Assembly (NCBI RefSeq): GCF_021018805.1
Contig: NW_026960610.1
Location: 1,488,001 to 1,552,000, forward strand
Direction of reading: 5' to 3'
DNA length: 64,000 nt
DNA from: Prinia subflava
Taxonomy: Eukaryota > Chordata > Aves > Passeriformes > Cisticolidae
Part shown: positions 23,390 through 35,468 of the stretch, in pieces
How positions within the stretch are numbered: position 1 is the stretch's first letter
Layout: every line of letters begins with the position of its first letter
Translations under genes and position numbers: made by a program
Notes under the pieces: model-generated
Told to the model about the DNA's origin: nothing
Database searches by the model: none
What the model saw: the letters and a program-made list of their open reading frames with translations, nothing else

Positions 23390-24038
23390 TGTTAAAAGAT
23401 GCTTGTGTGAAAAAGGCATATTATATGGCTCTACGCAGATATTTACTATATGTATTATGCTAGATTGAAAAGTTATGCTGTATTAACATTTTAATAATAT
23501 AGTGAATGTAGTTTTGTAATTAACATTAAGCTTTAGTAATCAAAAATAAAAAACTATGTGTGTGAGATATTTTTTAGCTCAAGAGAAAGAGAAGATAACC
23601 AGGAAATTCTTTGCACAGAGATAACAATTACAGGAACCCCTGGATTTTCCAGAGGGAGAGATGTAGATCTCCCTAAATCAACAAAGGCCACCTTTCCAAG
23701 CCGAACTCAGACTAGGAGACGCCAGGAGGGATTAGTAGAGGGTTATTGACAAGAACCAGGCAAACTGGTTTGTTTTAAAGTATGCATAATCATGAAGGGG
23801 GTCCTCTTAAGAGAAAGATTTCTCTCTAATGGGGCCTTCTCCTAGCTGACTTTTGGTCTAGAAAGGGGGAGGCCCGGCCCGGGCTGTACTCTTTGATTAT
23901 TATTGTCTCATAATTTGTCCTAACTCTAAATTGTTTAACCTTTATTATTATATTTGTATTACTATTTCTTTATAACCAATTTTTTTATTTTATTAAATTT
24001 TCATAAATTTCAAAAGCTAGTGATTGGCGTTTATTACA
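23390..24038 (+). repeat. ERVL-like LTR (about 650 bp)
   Basis: The plus strand starts TGTTAAAAGATGCTTG and ends AGTGATTGGCGTTTATTACA. The A/T-rich end with a TTTATTAAATTTT stretch is of the type seen at the end of avian class III LTRs. I found no matching flanks, so borders may be a few bases off. Confidence 0.5.
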
Positions 24039-26140
24039 CTTGTTTTAAGTTTTACCTATATTAAGTGCTGTTTCAATTGAAATTATTCTAAGTTTTAGAT
24101 ACCTGTTTGTGAAACGAAGGACATGCAGCCTCTTGCACTTTTGCAGATAACACAAAAGAACTAGTAATAATTCTATATCATAACTGTTATTTATTATAAG
24201 TTATTTTGGTGTTTTCATGTGTTTCATTTAAAGGTCATAAGTACATGACTGTTTGGACAAGTGTTAGCTCTCTGAGATAGTTATTACTGATATATTGATT
24301 ACATAATGTGAATTTACCGATACTATAATAGATATTGTTGATAAGTTATTATTCTTGTCTTATAGCTAGCTTTTCACGTACTTTGCCATTTTTGTGTAAC
24401 TATCTACAAGACGGGTGTTGTTCTAGGATCCTTTCTTCATTTTCTAGCTGCTTTTGTTACAGAAGTACTCCAGCAGTTCTTGTGCTTAAAGCATCCCTGT
24501 TCTGGGGAAATTTCAGAGGGAATCAATTATTAGATGGTTCAATTAGTCTTTACACCAAGATTCTGAAGAACATTGTTTTAAAATCTGTGTAGGGGGTTCT
24601 CTCCCAGTTAGAGCTTCTGCAGTGGCCATGCCTTAGCTCTTCCTGGCTGGGAAATTGCCAACAGGCCCAGATGTTTTTGCATCAAAAATTACATAGGAGT
24701 TATTTGACTCAGCAATTTGACCCTGTAAGTATGGCAGCTGAATATGTTTTTAGAATGAGTTTGGAGATCATTATCCAGAGATGACTGTCTAATCCCTCAT
24801 TGATTTACAGTTTTCAGCTGTTGCAGATTCTGGGCTGATGGTACAGGGTTAAGTGCTTGATAATTTTTTAATTTCCCATTTCCTATTGATTATGTTTATT
24901 ATCTGAATAATTTCTGATCACTATAAGTTTTTACTTGCTACGTGTATTGTTTTGCTTTGATGTTTTCTCCTGTGTATAATCACAGACATGTATCTCATTT
25001 CACCAAAAAAAAAAAAAAAAAGGGGAATTTAGTGCCTTAAGAATATTTGAATAATGTAAGATATACATTAGAACTTTAGATAACAGATAACTTTTAATAA
25101 TGCAATATTTATATTAGAAATTTGAAAAAGAATTATCAAATCTAAATTTTGATTGACTAACAACAGTAAAGCCTAATTGATTTATTGACTTAAGGAGAGG
25201 AGATGCCTGTGTTTTATCATCAGCAGGTTCAAATTCGATCGGATACTGATTACCTCCAAGGAATGAGGCCCAGTGAAAAGGAAAATCATTGTATAGCCTT
25301 TGTGGCCAGAACAAGAACAGAAGAGTGACTGCCAAGACATAATCATGTGTCTGGAAATTATAGACAATTTGACAACAAAAGCCCTATTTCAACCGCGGGA
25401 GTCCATGTTTCCATGGATCCTCCGCAGAGGGTGAGAAGTGCAGGGGTTGAATTGAAACCTTTGGAAAAATTGGAATATATAAAGCCAAGCATACATAAAG
25501 TAGAGATTTAAGCTTCAGCTTTAGGAAAACATACTCTAGGTGCCTAGTCGCTGGTGTGGAGGTGCAGAGCTTCAGTCTTGGTGATATGGTTTGGACATGG
25601 CAGAAATGGGGTGGAGTACTGTTTGTAATTTTTGGTATAATTTTTCCGCAGGTGGGGTAAGGTTTCTCACGTGTGCTGGGATAGAGTTTTTGTGCTTAGT
25701 AGGATAGAAATTTTGCATTAGTGGGACAGATTTTTTTCATTGATGGATGTGCTGTATGCGTGGGTTTTTTATACCGCTTTTCGTGGTTTTTTGTGGTTTT
25801 GCGAGCTTGGGGAGTTGAACCTGGATTGGGCAGTGTGTAGATGGGGGTATGAATGTGCATTTGTGACATATGGATGGAGGGCCTCTGGATTGGAGGTGGA
25901 GGTGTTGATCGATCAATCCGATCTATCGATCCAACCTCAACCCTCCGCAGCCAGAGGAACGAGCCCTGCCAGGCAGCAGAAATGGGATTCTAAAGGTACC
26001 ATCTACTGTAGTCTTTGTCGCTTGGGATCAGGACCCCGGGGTCCCCTTCCCTTTCCTCCTTGTGGCTCTTGCCGCCGGAACTCTGTTCGGGGCTGCTGGA
26101 GACTCTGTGCGGGTTCGGGACCCTGGGACCCACTAACCTT
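24039..26140. other. No gene seen
   Basis: A/T-rich sequence with an A run at about 25004-25020. No frame here resembles a known protein. 25560-25930 is G/T-rich and may be LTR-derived. Confidence 0.4.
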
Positions 26141-26580
26141 TTATGCAAGTTGTTTATTACATAAAAGCACATAACCCTAAGGGTTAGGGTTAGGGTTAGG
26201 GTTAGGGTTAGGGTTAGGGTTCGGGACCCTGGGACCCACTATGACCCTGAGGTTGGGAACCCTGTTTGAGATTCGTGATCCTGGCACCCCTTCCTACCAC
26301 TGCGACCCTGCAGCCGGGAACCATGCTTGGGGTTCGTAATCTTGGGACCCCCTCTCTGTCATTGTGACCCTGCGGCTGGGAACCCTGCTTGGGGTCAGGA
26401 GCTGGAGGTTGTTTTACCCAGAGGCTGTGATGCTGTGTTAAATTCTGTTTCAAAACTGTTGCTTTTCTGGTATTTTATTTTCTAAGACTTTATGCTCACA
26501 ACTGATTCTAAGACCGTTCAGTTAGGACTCTTGCACCTTCAGATATGTGCTTTTATGTAATAAACAACTTGCATAAAATT
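26141..26580. repeat. Inverted repeat enclosing telomeric repeats and a 60-bp minisatellite
   Basis: The arm at 26141-26173 (TTATGCAAGTTGTTTATTAC and on) recurs as its reverse complement at about 26547-26578, about 33 bp with almost no mismatch. Between them lie seven GGGTTA units at 26181-26221 and then three to four units of about 61 bp starting near 26218, 26270, 26331 and 26393, each with a GACCCTG...GGGAACC core. Confidence 0.8.
26181..26221 (+). repeat. Interstitial telomere-like repeat (GGGTTA)7
   Basis: Forty-one bases of perfect GGGTTA repeats (the vertebrate telomere unit TTAGGG) sit inside the inverted repeat. Just upstream CCCTAA appears once in opposite sense, which makes a small head-to-head junction at 26175-26186. 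Confidence 0.9.
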
Positions 26581-27079
26581 TTAAAAATGTTCTTGGACCT
26601 TTAAGATCTATTAACCTGTAGAGATGCCCTTGGCAGTCAACATCATGGTATTGTGTTCCTACTAATTTTCTTCAGTTATTCCTTGTTTCAGGATTCAAGA
26701 AGATACTCAGTGATGTCAAAGATTAACATCTTCAGATGATGGACCTTTTCCTGAGTTTCAATTATTTGGACTTTAATGCAAGAATTATTTATCTTAATCT
26801 TCCTATAAAGGTGCAATTGTACCTCATGTAATATCTCATGTGCCTTTGGTGTGCCTTTGTAGTTACCAAAGGGCTGTGGTTTTAATATGTGGTGATTTGG
26901 ATCATGCAGATCTTTGGGAATCTGGTTCTATTATTTCTGCATTCCTTTTAGCACCTGAGGTGATTGTACCTCAAGCTTTAATTATACTGAATGAATTTAG
27001 TTATTAGGTGGCCAAGTAAGCCACTGACACCTTTGTATAGTATCAGACATGTAACTTTGTAATCCAGATTTAAATCCTG
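26581..27079. other. No clear gene; likely ERV internal sequence
   Basis: Plus-strand sequence upstream of the pol remnant. Short frames look weakly retroviral but I cannot assign a domain. Confidence 0.3.
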
Positions 27080-27811
27080 CAGGTATCATTGGCCAATTGA
27101 GTGAAAAATGGTCCACCCCTTTGCATATCTTGGAATGGGTCTTTTTGCCTCATCAATCAATCAAAAAAAAAAACCAAACCAGCACCCATGTTGTTTGAAT
27201 TGATTTCTCATTTGATAATGGATTGCTGTAAACCGTGTTTGCAATTAATGACTACTGATCCTGCGGAAATTGTTCTTCCAGTATAACAGGAAGACTTTGA
27301 ATGGAGCTTTGTTAACAGGGAACAGCGCTCCTTTGCAAAATGCACTGCAAAACTTTCAGGGCAGACTGCTTATTACCTACCCAGTCATAAGTTATTGCAG
27401 TTGGCAAAATCAACTAAAAGGCCACGAGTCAGGCTTGGCCCAGTTGGTTGAATTGAGGGCTATTGCCATGGCATTCCAGGACTTTCCTTAAGTACCCCTA
27501 GATTTGGACACCGATTTTGTTTATGTACTAGACATAACCAAACATTTGGATTGTTCACTTCTGAAAGAGGTCAGTGATGCAATTTTGTTTCAGTTATTGA
27601 AAACTTTGTGGTGTGCAATTCAGGTCCGAGTTCATCTCAGTTGTCAAGAGAGACGCACCTGCCTCGAGCGAAAGTCTGGGTATGGGATTTAACCACTAAT
27701 AAGCGGGAAGGCCTGTGTGAGCTTATCGCTTGGGGGCGCGGATATGCATGCGTTTCCACAGATACTGGGGTACAGTGGATACCTGCAAGGTGTGTTCGCC
27801 CTGACTTGTGA
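27080..27811 (+). pseudogene. pol: Pol remnant: RT connection, RNase H, integrase end
   Basis: The plus strand keeps pieces of an alpha/beta-type pol. A LHILEWVFLPHQ-like connection block lies near 27120, a connection/RNase H part at 27270-27690 (LVELRAIAMAFQDF near 27445), and the integrase C-terminal domain at 27690-27811 (LIAWGRGYACVSTDTGVQW). Stops and frameshifts occur every 100-200 bp, and the whole integrase core is deleted. A family B LTR follows at 28227. Confidence 0.75.
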
Positions 27812-28226
27812 CACAAAAAGTAGAATGTGGCCAACAGGCAACCTTCGAATGATGATCAGGATGCCGATCATCATTCAGACGGTCTTTCTGCAAGTAGAAA
27901 ATGAACATTCTATCCTTTGTTTCTAGAGTAGTGAGTGTTGACAAGTTAGACTGCCAGTTCTTTGAGCAGACTGACAATGCTTTGTTTACTGTATTAGAAT
28001 TAATAACTGACTCCTTGCAAGAATGAACAGCAAGACTTTATGTTGGTTCATGGATGTTATTGTGAAGAATTTGAAAGAATCTCCTAGATCATTCTAAGTC
28101 AGTGTCTGGGGTTCTATCTAGTAACCAGCAAATTACTAAAGGGACCTCTTGTGCTATGTTTGTTCTTCCTGAAAGGGCCCTGCGGGAGATTACAAACGCT
28201 GCCTTCCACCTTAAAACAAAAACGGT
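27812..28226. other. Spacer between pol remnant and LTR, no gene seen
   Basis: This is where env would be expected. No env motif such as the CX6CC block is visible on either strand. Confidence 0.4.
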
Positions 28227-28520
28227 CAGTTGTGGATGCTGACAGCGTGGTCAAAGATAAATTTTTAGGCATCAGACTGCAGCAGAGCCTGTGGGAAAGC
28301 AAGTCAAATAGACTTTCTTAGACTAATATTGCACCTGCTGTTTCTCCAACTTGTTGCAAAGATGTTTACGAAGAGGTGTTGGCCTGAATGACCAATCATG
28401 CCCAACTGTATCAGAACAGTGTATAAAAAGGGTGTGCCTTTTAAGAAGCGTTGCTATATGCCCTCCAAGAAGATTTGGAGTCATATCATTATTTCAGCCA
28501 TCCCAAATACAATAATGATA
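28227..28520 (+). repeat. LTR family B, plus strand
   Basis: It starts TGTGGATGCTGACAGCGTGG, has a GTATAAAAAGG promoter box near 28421-28431 and matches 36480-36757 (inverted) and 20044-20400 (inverted). The U5 end is uncertain. Confidence 0.65.
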
Positions 28521-29097
28521 ACCTCCTACCTTTTTCTCTTTCTCTGTGAACACTAATTTTTACTCAAGTGTAACAAAGAACAGTTATTTAATACTAGCAA
28601 GTGCTACTTCTCTTTCAGGTTAAGAGAAGAGCTTAGTTGTCAAAAGCTTAGCTGTTTCAAGGTCACTGTCACCCCTGCCGAGAGGCCTGCAGCTTTCCTT
28701 ACCATGTGTGCCTGATCCCCAGGGGACTGTGAGCTGCCCTCCACAATAATAGGGACCACAGGTACCTTCCCTCCCTTCAGTTAAGGACTAAGAGGTGTCC
28801 CTTGACAAAACACAACAGTGTAGCTAAGGGATGAGGAATGCCATATGCGCTATGCATTGGCGGTAATCCTCAATAAAACCTTCTGATCCTCTCCTTTGTG
28901 CCGGTCAGGCTCTTGGAGAAGATGGGACAGTAAAAGGTACTCAGTTTTGTGCCCTCCTGCCCTTGTAAGGTAAAAGGCAGGAGGCAAAGAAAACTCCAGT
29001 AGTCTCTCTCTTTAACCTTTCCTTTAAGACAGCATTGTCTGTTCCCATCCCAAAGGCACAGAGGGTGCCCTTTGCACCCACCAGTAGGTGATGGTGT
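28521..29097 (+). repeat. LTR-like end with AATAAA
   Basis: An AATAAA at 28872-28877 is followed by a CTTCTGATCC...CTTTGTGCCGG stretch and a possible LTR end near 28929 (GATGGGACA). I infer a second, truncated plus-strand LTR of alpha type. No gene lies here. Confidence 0.35.
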
Positions 29098-29469
29098 TAG
29101 TGTAGAAACACATAATCAGGGCGGATGATTATATGCAGGTGCTTTTATTGAAGAGATCTGGGAATCAGGGGTACAGACCCAAATCTGACTCCGACATGGA
29201 TTTGAGATGGATGTGCTTTTATACCCTTTTTGTTATATAACTACATATTAAATATTAAACTTATATTGTTCTATTGTGTACATTGATCTTACCTAAGCAT
29301 GAATTCTCAAGCTCCCCAAACATAATTTCTCATTATTCTTATTATGATTAAACAATAATCATATTCAATCACCAAATAATCATCACATCTAACAATCATA
29401 TCATTTATCATTTACTGATTACACAGGTCAAGTTTCACATGAACCAGTAAAGACAATTTGTTACCAGGG
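29098..29469 (-). repeat. LTR fragment, minus strand
   Basis: The minus strand has a GGGTATAAAAG promoter box near 29215-29226 and AATAAA near 29148. The rest is A/T-rich U3-like sequence. The solo LTR at 29476 interrupts or abuts it. Confidence 0.4.
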
Positions 29470-29475
29470 CCTACC

Positions 29476-30163
29476 TCTCAGGGTTGCTGTTCCCTGAGAT
29501 TCTCCTCAGGGTTGCTGTTCCCCGAGGTAATAAGGCTTTCGAGCTTCTCTTGCCCAAAAGGTCTCACGCCGGAGCCAGAGAAGACAAGCTGAGTCCGCTA
29601 GTGCATGTTTCCAAGGTTGTTTATTCTTCATTATCTCTCAGTTCTTTCTCAGCTCTGCAAGGCATCCCCAGCAGAGCAGGACATGAGGCAGATTGGGGTG
29701 GATCAGAGGGTCCCGGACCCTTTGTACCATTTCCCTGGTCCAACCACCGTCCACAACGTACTTTTTATTTACAAAATCTTACCAATACTTACTACCTATG
29801 TTAACATGTCATTTCTACTCTAAACCAATCCTTGTGATACAACTCAGCAGAAAATGAGGGGAAAGAACAAGAACAAGGAGGACAGGACCACTCCCCAATT
29901 CCTCCATCTTGCCTCTTCAAGCCCATGTACTAAAAATCCTAGATTCTACATTTACACTCTGTGATAAACTACTACTTATTTTGAATTCTTTTAGCTTGTG
30001 ATTCTTCATACAATGTGGGCATTCAGTCCCATGGACAGGGATAAGAAGCAGTGTCCTCCTGGGCTCTGTGTGAGGCTGGCTGACCCCCTTGTACAGATCC
30101 CAGACCCCCTGTCCGGTCTCCAAAACCTCCAGGGTGGCCAGAGGGATGTCCTGGACTCCGACA
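29476..30163 (-). mobile_element. Solo LTR of the P1 family (688 bp), CCTACC duplication
   Basis: It is homologous to the P1 LTR at 54750-55528, from U5 (GGTTGCTGTTCCC repeats) through R to U3. On the minus strand it starts TGTCGGAGTCC and ends CCCTGAGA. The six bases CCTACC flank it exactly at 29470-29475 and 30164-30169. The six-base duplication fits class II proviruses and confirms the unusual non-CA LTR end. It lies in the same orientation as P1. Confidence 0.92.
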
Positions 30164-30414
30164 CCTACCCAACCCTGGCTCCCTTTCCCAGGGCCTACCA
30201 GGCCCTACCTCGCTTTCCACCCCCCCTGAATCTATTGTATACAATTCCCATGATTTTAAAAACATTTTAATCCTATGCTGTCAATGGCTCTGCTGACCCC
30301 ACTGGGAGTGGTAGAACATTAGTCTGTGAAGCTAAATAGTAAAATTCTGCCTAGATGGGGTAGCAGGCAATAGATGTCTGACTATTCTCTTTCCAGAAGG
30401 GCTCTGGGGAGTGC
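30164..30414. other. No gene seen
   Basis: Short unassigned flank of the solo LTR. Confidence 0.4.
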
Positions 30415-30960
30415 TATGCATGTGTGTGTCAGGGTGTGTGTCTGCACATGCTGTGCCTGTGTGTGCCAGTGTGCACAGCTCTGTGTTTGTGAGTGTGCAC
30501 AGGCTCTGCAGGTGTGAGCATGGCCCTGTGTAAGTGTGTTGATGTGTATGACACTGCATATATTGGTGCGCACAGCTCTGTATGCACGTGTTAATGTACA
30601 CAGGCTCTATGTACAAGCAAGTCCCATGCTTGTGGGCATGCGTACATTAATAGAGACTACATAAGTGCAGCACGTGTGCTAGTGTATGCAGGTTGAGCAT
30701 GCACAGCTCTGCATGTATGTGCAGGTGTGTGCTGCTGACAGGTACTGCTGTACACCAGGGCACTGTTCAGGTGAGCAAGTACCTGTGTGTGTCTGTGCAC
30801 TAGCTCTGCACATGTCCTGGAGTGCACACACAGGCTAGGCACGCCCAGAGACACAGCTCTATATACACAGCTCCATGCATCCAGCTGCTGTCCCACCTGA
30901 GAAAACAGACGTGCGTGTGTGTTTGTGTGTGTTTGTGTGTGTCTATGTGTGTGTGTCACT
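30415..30960. repeat. TG/CA-rich degenerate minisatellite
   Basis: GTGTGTG-type sequence is interspersed with repeated GCACAGCTCTG and ACAGGCTCTG motifs at intervals of 30-60 bp. The long minus-strand frames here, rich in His and Thr, are products of the repeat and not genes. Confidence 0.75.
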
Positions 30961-32899
30961 AATGAGCTCTACTGGCTAGAGTGGCCCCTAGCTCTCTGTG
31001 TACACTCTGTTCTCATAGAGAGAATTTGCCTCTGCATTTAAAATTGCCAAAAAAGTTTGTGAAGAGTTGTGTGCAGTGATTTCCATCGAGTTTAGTAGTA
31101 TTTGGGTTTCTATTAAATCCCTATATAAGCGAGGGTGTCTGTAATTGCTACAGCTGTTTTTCATGCTCATACTTTAAACACCAGAAAGTTGTATAAAAGA
31201 ATGATCCCTCAAAACTGCTACCCTAGATTTCAAATGGAAAGACACAAGTTGGTTAGAGATGATACAGTAGTAGTGGTTGTTAGATCACCTGAATATGAAC
31301 TAACCCAAGTAATAGTTTTCTGCAGGGGGATAATGGGCAACTGAACAACCGAACCAATATGATTTCACCAGAAGCTGTTTACTGTTTACAATACAATCCC
31401 AATTATAGATTCTAGGTCTACAGTCCATGTGGGTACACATCTCTGGGTTGGCTAAGGCCCTTGAGACAGGCAAACCTCTTTCAAGACATCTAATTGGTCA
31501 GGGTCCATCAACATGTTGTGCCTCCTTTATTTAGGTTTAGCATTCCTGGTAGTCATTTTCTCAGGCTCTTCTTTTCTTATATTTAGCCCTGTTTTTCTCA
31601 GTAACCTTGACAAATTCCTGAGGGTTCTAATAACAAAACTGTAGGTGGTTTGATAAGATTACTCACAGTTTGGCTGGTGGATCAGAATGGCCCATTTCAC
31701 AGATGCATTGCTAGTTTTCATTTCTTGATGATGCTATTTCAAGAATCAGGTTTTCTGGGTTTAGTTTACTTTTTCTTGTTGCATAATCCTCTGCTGTAGT
31801 TTGTTTCATGGCTTGTAGCAGTGTAAATTGCCTGGGAAGACACAGCTCTTTATAAGCTTGCTGTAATTCTTATTTAGGTGTCCTCAGATTGCTTTAATTT
31901 GTATCTAATGAGTTAATCAAAGAGAGACTACCCACCCTAGAAAGAAGGGGAGGCATCCTGGGCATGGCCAGTCCCTTTGTCCCTTTTGTCTCTGGGAGAA
32001 CTGTCCTTTTTCATGATCCCAAGGGCTCGACAGCCTAGCATAGCTGAAGACCCAGCTGGGTACGGGAGGAGAAGGCATCTGGGGCCAAGAACTTTTGCTA
32101 AACCTGGAAGGTTTTGAGGGATGCTGAGGGCAAGTCCTGATGTAGTGTTGCCTTCTTTTAGTCACTGCCCCTGTACTGTTGGGTAACTACTGAGGATATT
32201 CTTCCTCCCTAGACCTGCTCTACCTTAACCAAAAGGAGACCCCTTTGGGCTTTTACAGTAGTTGCCAGTCCTGTTTGTCACCTTTCTCACAGTCACCCTC
32301 TTACATCCTACATGCAGCCCACAGTGTGAATGTGGCAGTGTCTCCCATCAGTGACAGCAATAATCAGATCAGTGACAGCTGCTGCTTGTGCCTTTCACTT
32401 GCCAGCACAAAACCAAGGTGTTTTCTCTTGTCCTAGGGGAAGCCCATGCCCCTGGCACATCTCCACAGCCTAGAGTGGCAGACACTCAGGTCTTGCCAGT
32501 GCAGACAAGCCTGGAGCATCCTAGAGACCCTGAGAACCAAAGACCGGGGGGGGGGGGAGGGGTGTAAGCTGGTGAGCATTGAAGAATGAAGAAATCAGGG
32601 CCTAGATAAATCCACCTGTTTATTGGAGAAAAACTGCTTGCACTTTTGTCTTTTTAATACTAAGGGCTTTCTTTTTCCATGTAAGCTCAACTAAGATAAC
32701 TGCAGTGTCTCTGACAGATGTGATGGCCAGGGGACACCTGACTGCAATAGCTCATAAGCCAGCATTGCAGTTCTGGCCAGGCTGGCAAGAAGATTGCCTG
32801 ATCTCTGCTGCTTCTCCTCTTCAGAATACTCTCTAGGACAGAATTAACAGGCCCAGTGAAAGAACCCAGAGAATAGACCATAACATCCAGACTGGGTGA
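30961..32899. other. No gene seen; possible old LTR pieces
   Basis: 31340-31460 faintly resembles the R/U5 of the LTR at 14407-14758 (ACCAATATGATTTCACCA). A G run lies near 32547-32557. No frame resembles a protein I know. Confidence 0.3.
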
Positions 32900-33136
32900 G
32901 AAGTAACTAGAAAAACCTCAAGACATCCAACAAAAAGTAAGAAGAGTTGACTGGCAGACTTTGGGAGGGGCTAAGGTTGTCTGATGCAACCCCAGGGGTA
33001 TAAAATGCAGAGCAGCCATTTTGTAGATGAGGACATGGTGGCCGATCAAATGCTCCCAGAGCTCTGCCCTTTTTCCTTATTCAGTCCTTTCTTTAATAAA
33101 CCTTGAAAATTTTAAAGTGAGCAGTCATTTCTCACA
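32900..33136 (+). repeat. LTR promoter-like segment, plus strand
   Basis: A TATAAAATGCAG box lies at 32999-33010 and TTTAATAAACC near 33091, with a possible LTR end CATTTCTCACA at 33136 and a TGGTAGGGGAC primer-like sequence right after. The left border is not defined. Confidence 0.45.
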
Positions 33137-33164
33137 TCCTGGTAGGGGACTGGGACCCAGGAAG

Positions 33165-33935
33165 GAGACAAATGGATCAAGTGAATAACTGGCTGTGTGG
33201 CTTGTGCCATATTCACAGGGCTTCAGGAGGTGATCTAGGATGTGCCTTTGAGAGACAGGGCACATTGACAGCAGATGGGGCGCACCTGAGCAAGTGGGGT
33301 ATGAGTGTTCTGGGAATCAAGGTGGCAGGATTTATTAGCAGAGCTTTAAACTAGATTCAGCATGTGAGGGGGATGCTGTACTGGGTTTCAGTAAGGAACC
33401 AGGAAACAACAACACTTTAGGGAACAAGAGGGAAATACCTATAAATAGTCCCAAAGGAATTAGGAAAGGCTCCTACCAAAAGATGAAGAGATTGACAGCC
33501 CAGCTGAAGTGCCTTTACACCAATGCATGCAGCATGTGAAACAAGCAGGAGGAGTTGGAAACCATGGTGCAATTAGAAGACTATGATCTAATTGCTGTCA
33601 CAGAAACATGGTGGGATAAGTTACACAACTGGAACACTGCAATCAAGGGCTACAAGCTTTTCAGAAGAGAGAGGCCAGGAAGGAGGAGCAGGGGTGTTAA
33701 GAAAGGAATAGATTGTGAAGAGCTGCCTCTGAGAAAAAGCCACAAACAGGTGGAGAGCTTGTGGGTAAAACCTAAGGACCAGGCCAACAAAGGGCACCCA
33801 GTGGTGGGGGTCTACTAGAGGCCAACTGATAAGGGGGGTCCTGTTGATAAGGTCTTCTTTTTCAGGCACAAGAAGCATCACACTCGCAAGCTCTCATCCT
33901 CATGACAGGTTTCAACCACCTGGACATCTGCTGGT
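33165..33935 (+). pseudogene. CR1 LINE, ORF2 endonuclease region
   Basis: The plus strand carries the region around the start of CR1 ORF2. The endonuclease-type sequence has the VTETWWD motif (about 33596-33618) and a GVY(stop)RP box near 33810. Stops and small frameshifts break it, and it ends before reverse transcriptase. The part upstream at 33165-33540 fits the CR1 ORF1-ORF2 junction. Confidence 0.75.
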
Positions 33936-34065
33936 GTAGTGGGTTGACTTTGGTTAGGCACCAAGTGCCCACCATGCTGCTCTGTCACTTCCCTTCTCAT
34001 CCAGACAGGGAAGACAGAATAAGATGGAAAAAACCTCCTAGGTTGAGGTAAGACAGTTTATTAAA
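33936..34065. repeat. LTR start fragment interrupted by LTR C
   Basis: TGTAGTGGGTTGACTTTGG at 33937 looks like the end of an avian LTR, and a TTTATTAAA lies just before the LTR at 34066. It is too short to classify. Confidence 0.35.
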
Positions 34066-35468
34066 TGTCCTGGTTTGAGGGGAAGTGAGTTTTTCAGGAA
34101 GCTGAGGTCAAACCAATCAGTGGTCAGGTTTGAATGTTGGCACCTTTATTGGCCACTGAAGGGTTGGAGACGCCTCTGAAGACACAAGGGGTTAAAAGCA
34201 AGGACTCCCAGAGGGACTTCCTCTTTCTGGCTTCGCTTTCAGGAGAGGAGCATCTTTTCCCTCCTCCCCTGCCCAGCTTACCAGGCTGGGTGGGGGAGGG
34301 GGGCCAGGTGGCCGGCTGAGGTAGGCCCGTGCCCCAGTGGGGGGGGAAAGAGAGAGAACGGGACTGGAGCTGGGCCAGCCCCATCCAGAATGAAGGGGTG
34401 GAGAACTTTTGGAGGTGCCTTCCATCCCCCCGTCCCGTGTTGTCCCGCCCCCCCCTCGTCCCGTCTCCTCCCACCCCCAGGGAGAAGGTGCCGAGCTGCG
34501 AGCTGTGTGTGGGAGCTGCCGGAGTCTGCGAGTGCCTGAGCCTGTGGCCCTGCCGGGAGGCAGAAGCTTTTAACTCTTTCTGAGGCAGAAGAAAACTATT
34601 CCCAGACATTGATTCTCATGGCTGGTGGTTTCAGAAGGGAGAGAGACAGCCTGGGACCGAGATGATAAAGGACGATGAAAAGAACGCCAAATGGGCAGAG
34701 ACGAAGAGGAGTGGCTTTTGGGCTGGACTTTTCTTGTCTAATGTTAGCCATATAGACGGACCCTGAACTCTCCTGAACATAAATAAGACTGTATTTGGGT
34801 GGATGCATTTTGGCTCAAAACCAAAGACTTTATGGCCTCGTTCTTAGAACCCTCAGCCCCAGGGGTAAATGTGGGGGGGAATGCTTGTCCCAGTATGAGA
34901 AGATGGCTGGTTTTTGGTACTTGACCGAACATCCTTAAAAGAGCCCTATATGCGGTTTTGGTCTACGGACGGTGGTGAGAGCACTGGACATGGAAAGGAG
35001 GGTGTCACCCTGGCAGACTTCTCCGGGTGGTGCTATGGGTGACATGGGAACACGGGACAGTGGACCTGTGTTTCCTCTGGGGGGTCTGTGGTGCGAGAGA
35101 GACTCCTCTCTCCCTGGATGAATTGAAGATTGGTTCTTTTTGAGGGATGATGACTTTGATTGGGGAACCCAGGGTCGAAGGTTTAAGCAAGTAAGATGAG
35201 GGTAATGTGCAAGTGTTAACCGTTCGAGCATGTAAGGGGTGGAAATTGGGAGAGGAGAAGAAATCTTCTGGGAGGTTTTCATTTCTGTTTCTGGGTGTTT
35301 AGGTTTTCTTTTCTTTTCTATTTTCTGCTGTTATGTAGTTTAATAGTCTTCTTTCTATTTCAAGTTTTGGGCCTGCTCTGCTCTGTTCTTGACCACATCT
35401 CACAGTAGTTCTTTAGGAAAAACACACTCATGGGTGCACTGGCATTTGGCCAGAGCCAACCCATGACA
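34066..35468 (+). mobile_element. Solo LTR (family C, 1403 bp), plus strand
   Basis: It starts TGTCCTGGTTTGAGGGG and ends CAACCCATGACA. It is the reverse complement relative of 16793-18209 throughout. Flanks TTAAA (34061-34065) and CTAAA (35469-35473) differ in one base, as expected for an aged five-base target duplication. Its polyadenylation signal reads TTTAATAG where the other copy has AATAAA. Confidence 0.85.

Noticed and set aside
25740..26174. 144-residue plus-strand frame
   Set aside because: It ends in the inverted repeat and telomeric block and has no recognisable domain.
30332..30959. His/Thr-rich minus-strand frames
   Set aside because: Translation of a TG/CA minisatellite.
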